From the NCBI RefSeq assembly GCF_001654915.1, contig NZ_LXEQ01000027.1: DNA of 64,000 nt; one strand, 5' to 3'. The notes below the pieces were generated by a model. It ran no database searches and was not told the DNA's origin. It was given only the letters and a program-made list of their open reading frames with translations. This DNA comes from Buttiauxella ferragutiae. Its GTDB lineage: Bacteria > Pseudomonadota > Gammaproteobacteria > Enterobacterales > Enterobacteriaceae. Below are positions 60,038 through 64,000 of the stretch, piece by piece (position 1 is the first letter of the stretch; every line of letters begins with the position of its first letter). The position numbers were made by a program, and so were the translations under genes.

Positions 60038-60769
60038 TTAGCCCAGGTCGCCAAAACGCACTTGCAGTGCGGTAATCGCGGTGAGCGCGGTAGTCTCAGT
60101 ACGCAGAACGCGAGGTCCCAACAGAATATCAGTAAATTGATGGCGCGAGGTCATGGCGATTTCGTCAGCAGTTAAACCGCCTTCCGGGCCAATCAGCAGG
60201 CGCACACGTTCAACAGGTTGCGGCAAGGTATTAATACTGGCGTTAGCGCGTGGATGCAGATTGAGCTTGAGACTTGCATCGTCCTCAGCACACCACGCTT
60301 CAAGATCCATCGCCGGGCGCACTTCCGGCACCACATTGCGTCCACACTGTTCACAGGCAGCAATGGCAATTTTCTGCCACTGCGAGAGCTTTTTATTCAG
60401 CCGCTCGGCATCCAGTTTTACGCCACAACGTTCAGAAAACAAAGGGGTAATCACATTCACACCCAGCTCAACGGCCTTCTGAATGGTGAACTCCATTTTC
60501 TCGCCACGCGACATGACCTGACCAAGATGCAGATGCAGTGGGGATTCGCGGTTATCGATGGTGGCACTAAGCACTTTCACCCGCACACTTTTCTTATCTG
60601 CCTGAACGATTTCAGCATCAAAAACTTGATTGCTGCCATCGAACAACTGGAGTGTGTGGCCTGCATTCATGCGCAGTACACGGCCGACGTGGTTAGCCGC
60701 ATCTTCACAAAGTGCCACGTCCTGGCCAACGGTGAGTAATTCAGGATGGTGAATGCGGGGTATACGCAT
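60038..60769 (-). CDS. rsmE: 16S rRNA (uracil1498-N3)-methyltransferase
   Basis: A 243-residue SPOUT-class enzyme with an N-terminal PUA-like domain. The knotted SAM-site motif I-G-P-E-G-G-L and the late L-G-P-R-V-L-R-T-E-T-T-A are present. Confidence 0.96.
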   Translation of the reverse strand: MRIPRIHHPELLTVGQDVALCEDAANHVGRVLRMNAGHTLQLFDGSNQVFDAEIVQADKKSVRVKVLSATIDNRESPLHLHLGQVMSRGEKMEFTIQKAVELGVNVITPLFSERCGVKLDAERLNKKLSQWQKIAIAACEQCGRNVVPEVRPAMDLEAWCAEDDASLKLNLHPRANASINTLPQPVERVRLLIGPEGGLTADEIAMTSRHQFTDILLGPRVLRTETTALTAITALQVRFGDLG

Positions 60770-60801
60770 GGTTTTTAATATCCAAAAGAGGTCGTGTTTT
60801 T

Positions 60802-60825
60802 CTCCCTCCCCCTGAGGGAGAGGGG
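60802..60825. repeat. CCCTC-type repeat fragment between endA and rsmE
   Basis: CTCCCTCCCCCTGAGGGAGAGGGG is one arm pair of the double palindrome. It lies just after the endA stop on the minus strand and could act as a hairpin for that message. Confidence 0.7.
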
Positions 60826-60844
60826 ACTAAACCGCTAGTGTAGG

Positions 60845-61552
60845 TTAGCTGTTTTGCGCCTGGCAAGCTCGTAGCACATAAGGGTTATGATTACCCTGAA
60901 CTTTGGATATGCGCTCATCGCGCTCACATTCCCAGGCAGTGACCGGATATTGCTTGTTCCACGCCTCAAACAGCTGGGTTTGCTGGCGAGAAAGGTTGAG
61001 CTGATATTGGTCACGCATGTAGAAATAAGTACGGGCAATAGCACCACGCGCACGCGCAGGTGGCTCGGCAATCTTATCTTTGAAGTCGACTTTCATTTCA
61101 CATTGCCCGTACTGACCTTCGCCGCCATTCCACTGGCTATACATGAAGTTGTTACGGTCAGCATTCACTTCGCCTACTGCGGGTTGCAGGTTGTGCATAT
61201 CGCTTTCCATCTTGCGATATTCCGGATCTTTGGAGCAGTTTTTACGGCCGCCATCTTGCCAACACTGGCGCTGATGGCCGAACTGCCAGGCCGGTACGAC
61301 ATGCTCCCACTCTATGCGTGTTGCGCGGTTTTCATTCTTACGGACTTTGTAACCGCAGGACTCGAGATCGGGAACGCCCTTTTTCCCTTCCCAGCTGATT
61401 TTACATCCGCAATAGAAGTCACCCGGCGCGTCGGCATTCACTTTGACGCCAGCGGCTTTAGCTTGAGAGAAGTTATTAATACCGGCACTGAGTGCGGAAA
61501 AAGAGGAGAGGGCTGCAACAACTGCAACAGCCAAAGAATATTTGCGAGACAT
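60845..61552 (-). CDS. endA: DNA-specific endonuclease I (periplasmic)
   Basis: A 235-residue secreted nuclease with a signal peptide (about 1-22, ending F-S-A-L-S-A). The beta-beta-alpha metal motif lies around E-H-V-V-P-A-W-Q-F-G-H-Q near residue 83. Several cysteines form the family disulfides (F-Y-C-G-C-K, R-Q-C-W). It degrades double-stranded DNA in the periplasm. Confidence 0.97.
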   Translation of the reverse strand: MSRKYSLAVAVVAALSSFSALSAGINNFSQAKAAGVKVNADAPGDFYCGCKISWEGKKGVPDLESCGYKVRKNENRATRIEWEHVVPAWQFGHQRQCWQDGGRKNCSKDPEYRKMESDMHNLQPAVGEVNADRNNFMYSQWNGGEGQYGQCEMKVDFKDKIAEPPARARGAIARTYFYMRDQYQLNLSRQQTQLFEAWNKQYPVTAWECERDERISKVQGNHNPYVLRACQAQNS

Positions 61553-61644
61553 TTCCAGAATCCTTACTAAAACGTGCTTGCACCCTAACTGATGGGTTAT
61601 CAGGATTCAATAAGCTAAATCAGGAAACTTTCCGATTATTATTT

Positions 61645-62160
61645 TTAATTACAGGAGGTTGTAGCGTCTGCTTTTAACAGGTCGCCGCACTGAACACAGC
61701 GGTATTCTGCTTCGCCACGCACCACACGGTTATGGCGTCGGACGGTAAGCTGATGCAACTGGCAGCGGCAGCGATAGGGAAAGGTGTTCTTACGCACGGA
61801 TTGCACTTCAAACTTATGCGTGCGACGAGCGGGGACGCCAAGCACCGCTTCCATCATCCATTTCCACTCTTTGCCGTGTGGTGCTACGCGGCCAAAGTGT
61901 TTCCAGACCAACAGATGTGCCAGTTCATGCGGCACAACTTCATCAATGAAAGTTTGCTGATTTTCCATCAGCAATACCGGATTTAGACGAATTTCGTAGC
62001 TATCCATCCATGCGGTACCCGCAGCAGTGCCGCGCTGCTGATAGACCAGTTTCGGTTCAGGATAGTTTCGGTCCAACTGCTGATTGGCTTGTTGGAGTTT
62101 TTCTCGCAGGCAGCGCATAACGGCCTGTTGGAGTGCGATGGGGAGTCTTGGGGATTTCAT
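61645..62160 (-). CDS. sprT: SprT-family zinc metallopeptidase-like protein
   Basis: A 171-residue protein with the zinc motif H-E-L-A-H (near residue 78) followed by H-F-G-R-V-A-P-H, and a C-terminal zinc ribbon with C-x-C and C-V-Q-C-G pairs. Related to eukaryotic Spartan; its bacterial role is not known. The 92-bp gap to endA shows no other gene. Confidence 0.95.
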   Translation of the reverse strand: MKSPRLPIALQQAVMRCLREKLQQANQQLDRNYPEPKLVYQQRGTAAGTAWMDSYEIRLNPVLLMENQQTFIDEVVPHELAHLLVWKHFGRVAPHGKEWKWMMEAVLGVPARRTHKFEVQSVRKNTFPYRCRCQLHQLTVRRHNRVVRGEAEYRCVQCGDLLKADATTSCN

Positions 62161-62198
62161 AACGGCACAGATTAGTGCCAGGCGAAGCAGGGTGCAAG

Positions 62199-62221
62199 CC
62201 CCTCTCCATTGTGGAAAGGGG
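62199..62221. repeat. Hairpin of the CCCTC-type between galP and sprT
   Basis: CCCCTCTCC/GGAAAGGGG around a five-base loop lies just after the galP stop on the minus strand. It resembles the shorter fragments of the repeat at 33240 and could act as a weak terminator. Confidence 0.6.
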
Positions 62222-62231
62222 CGAGTGTGGT

Positions 62232-63626
62232 TTATTCGTGAGCGCCAATCTCACGTAAGCGGCGGCCTTTCATCAAGTTACGTTCGATGTGTTCCAGGGA
62301 AACGTGTTTGGTTTCTGGAATCAGCCACAGAGTGAGCACAATAAAGAACAGATTTAACGCCGCGTAGACCCAGAAGGTATTCGCGTTACCCAGAGTGTTA
62401 AGCATGGTCAGGAATGTTGCGCCGACGATCATGTTGGCAATCCAGTTGGTGGCGGTAGAGCAGGTGATACCAAAATCGCGGCCTTTCAGCGGTTGGATTT
62501 CAGAACACAGCACCCAAATCAGTGGGCCCGCACTCATTGCAAAACCGACGATAAACATCAACAGCATTGCGATGGCGAAGTATTGCGCGCCCTGGGAGTG
62601 AATACCAATGTGCAGCATGGTACCCAGTATGCCCATGCCAACAGCCATCACCATGAAGCCCAGTACCAGCGTCGGTTTACGGCCCCAGCGGTCCACCAGA
62701 CCGATCGCAATAAATGTCGCCAGTACGTTGATAAGCCCAACAATTACGGTGCCCCACATTTGTTGAGTGGTGTTGGTAAAGCCCGCTATTTCGAATATTT
62801 TCGGCGCGTAATACATGATCACGTTCATACCGGTGAACTGCTGCATCACCTGAAGCAGAATGCCAAGGAACACTGCACGGCGGAAGTTGCTGTTGTCTTT
62901 AAACAACGACCAACCGCTTTGTTTAACCTTCAGGCTTTCACGGATTTCTTCCAGTTCACGTTTGGCTTCGGCACTGGTATCACGCAGGCGCAACAGGACG
63001 CGCTCGGCATCGTGGAAACGACGTTTAGCAGCGAACCAGCGCGGGCTGTCTGGCAGGAAGAAAACGCCAACCAGAAGAATCAGGGCTGGAATAGTAATGA
63101 CGCCCAGCATCCAGCGCCATGAGCCGCTGTAGCTGAATGCGGTATCAGAAAGGTAAGCACCGAGAATCCCGATGGTAATCATCAGCTGGTACATCGAAAT
63201 CATGCTGCCACGAATTTTTTCTGGAGCAATTTCTGACAGGTAAAGTGGCGCAGTGTAAGACGCCACACCCACAGCCAGGCCCAACAACACGCGGGAGATA
63301 ACCAGAATCTCAGTGTTTGGTGCGAAGGCAGAACACAGAGAACCCGCAACGAACAGCACGGCACCAATCATCAGGCTGTATTTACGCCCGATGCGGAAGG
63401 AGAGCCAACCGCTGCCAACAGCACCAACCGCTGCGCCGAACATCATCGAGCTGACAACCCACTCTTGTTGATGTGCGGTTATCTGGAAATCTTTCGCGAT
63501 AAACGGCAACGCACCGGCAATAACGCCGATATCAAGGCCAAACAACAAACCTGCCAGGGCCGCAAGGAAACAGACTAAAAAGGTCATGCTTTTGTTCGAG
63601 CGCCCTTGTTTTTTTATGTCAGGCAT
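62232..63626 (-). CDS. galP: Galactose:proton symporter
   Basis: A 464-residue major-facilitator sugar porter with 12 helices. Sugar-porter motifs are intact: G-R-K in loop 2-3, P-E-S/P-D-S-P-R-W-F near residue 200, V-D-R-W-G-R-K-P near residue 315 and P-E-T-K near the end. I chose the ATG at 63626 (M-P-D-I-K-K-Q-G-R-S-N-K), the E. coli start, over an upstream in-frame start at 63704. Confidence 0.97.
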   Translation of the reverse strand: MPDIKKQGRSNKSMTFLVCFLAALAGLLFGLDIGVIAGALPFIAKDFQITAHQQEWVVSSMMFGAAVGAVGSGWLSFRIGRKYSLMIGAVLFVAGSLCSAFAPNTEILVISRVLLGLAVGVASYTAPLYLSEIAPEKIRGSMISMYQLMITIGILGAYLSDTAFSYSGSWRWMLGVITIPALILLVGVFFLPDSPRWFAAKRRFHDAERVLLRLRDTSAEAKRELEEIRESLKVKQSGWSLFKDNSNFRRAVFLGILLQVMQQFTGMNVIMYYAPKIFEIAGFTNTTQQMWGTVIVGLINVLATFIAIGLVDRWGRKPTLVLGFMVMAVGMGILGTMLHIGIHSQGAQYFAIAMLLMFIVGFAMSAGPLIWVLCSEIQPLKGRDFGITCSTATNWIANMIVGATFLTMLNTLGNANTFWVYAALNLFFIVLTLWLIPETKHVSLEHIERNLMKGRRLREIGAHE

Positions 63627-63694
63627 AGTGCTCTCCAGTTGAATTATTTGGGGGTGTCTCGCTATTAAGGGTAGGGCAACGCTACGTGAAATTA

Positions 63695-63710
63695 TGTGAT
63701 GCAACTCACG
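63695..63710. promoter_or_regulatory. CRP site of galP
   Basis: TGTGATGCAACTCACG fits TGTGA-N6-TCACA with one mismatch. It abuts a GalR-type operator, as in E. coli gal promoters. Confidence 0.75.
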
Positions 63711-63713
63711 TTA

Positions 63714-63729
63714 GTGTAATCGCTTACAC
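63714..63729. promoter_or_regulatory. GalR/GalS operator 1 of galP
   Basis: GTGTAATCGCTTACAC is a perfect palindrome that fits the GalR consensus GTGNAANCGNTTNCAC. Confidence 0.88.
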
Positions 63730-63896
63730 TAATGTCAAGAAGTGTATGTATAAATTTATTATATAAAACATAGCATTAAATGCGGATAATAAAAGAGAAA
63801 ATAAGTAATCCGGACTAGTCTGAACATTTATGTAAACAGTGCGTCAACATTAATCTGTCATGAGGATTAATCTTAATTAACTATCTTTTAACGCAT

Positions 63897-63912
63897 ATGT
63901 AATCGCTTTCAC
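63897..63912. promoter_or_regulatory. GalR/GalS operator 2 of galP
   Basis: ATGTAATCGCTTTCAC differs from the consensus at the first base only. Its centre is 183 bp from operator 1, far enough for looping. Confidence 0.75.
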
Positions 63913-63960
63913 TGGGCGTTTGTTGGAGATGGCTGGGGGGCAGATGGGGGTTGTGGAAAT

Positions 63961-63990
63961 AAAAAAGACCAGCAGAGCGCTGGCCTTTTA
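63961..63990 (-). terminator. Terminator hairpin at the right edge (probably of metK)
   Basis: AAAAG-CCAGC pairs with GCTGG-CTTTT around a five-base loop, and on the minus strand the stem is followed by TTTTTT. In E. coli metK precedes galP in the same direction, so a metK gene just beyond 64000 would end here; that gene is not in the window. Confidence 0.7.
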
Positions 63991-64000
63991 GATTGCTGTG

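Noticed and set aside
60887..61570. 227-codon open frame opposite endA, with hydrophobic residues
   Set aside because: It mirrors endA exactly and has no start signals; EndA is conserved on the other strand.

Overview
The window is chromosomal DNA of a member of the Enterobacteriaceae. Most of it is core genes whose proteins align end to end with Escherichia coli and Salmonella proteins (CarAB, KefFC, FolA, LptD, RapA, PolB, AraBAD, ThiBPQ, SgrR, SetA, HemW to GalP). It also carries REP, ERIC and CCCTCACCC-type palindromic repeats. The species cannot be named from this sequence alone; a genus outside E. coli/Salmonella is likely. No tRNA, rRNA, prophage, IS element or CRISPR array was seen.

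Layout. (1) 1-15065 is accessory sugar-utilisation DNA. It holds a partial FCD-type GntR regulator, two overlapping cupin phosphoglucose-isomerase genes, a leftward operon of a PMI-domain protein plus a complete mannose-family PTS (IIA, IIB, IIC, IID), and a LacI regulator. Three near-identical palindromic operators tie these together. A second leftward operon follows (three Gfo/Idh/MocA dehydrogenases, a GPH sugar symporter, a GH5-like glycosidase) with its own divergent LacI regulator. (2) 15216-24486 has dapB, carAB, a small lipoprotein, kefFC and a LysE-type exporter; the cai/fix genes that lie between carB and kefF in E. coli are absent. (3) 24764-39532 is the folA, apaH-apaG-rsmA-pdxA-surA-lptD, djlA, rluA, rapA, polB segment. 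(4) 39609-45679 is araD-araA-araB, the araC control region, araC and yabI. (5) 45676-52647 is thiQ-thiP-thiB behind a TPP riboswitch, sgrR, the SgrS sRNA with sgrT, and setA. (6) 53059-63626 is hemW-rdgB-yggU-yggT-yggS, yggR, an orphan hicB-like gene, ruvX-yqgE-gshB-rsmE-endA-sprT-galP.

Two themes stand out. First, setA (about 1.7 min in E. coli) is joined convergently to hemW (about 66.6 min) across a seven-copy, 51-bp direct REP array. The two loci are nearly equidistant from oriC in E. coli, so one origin-centred inversion would explain the junction. Second, palindromic repeats have reshaped genes. The 3' ends of a LacI regulator, the GH5-like gene, thiP and sgrR all lie inside ERIC elements or remnants, and the 3' end of yggR lies inside a CCCTC-type repeat. 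A full ERIC also sits between the sgrR/sgrS promoter region and sgrT, placing it at or in the 5' end of the SgrS RNA gene.
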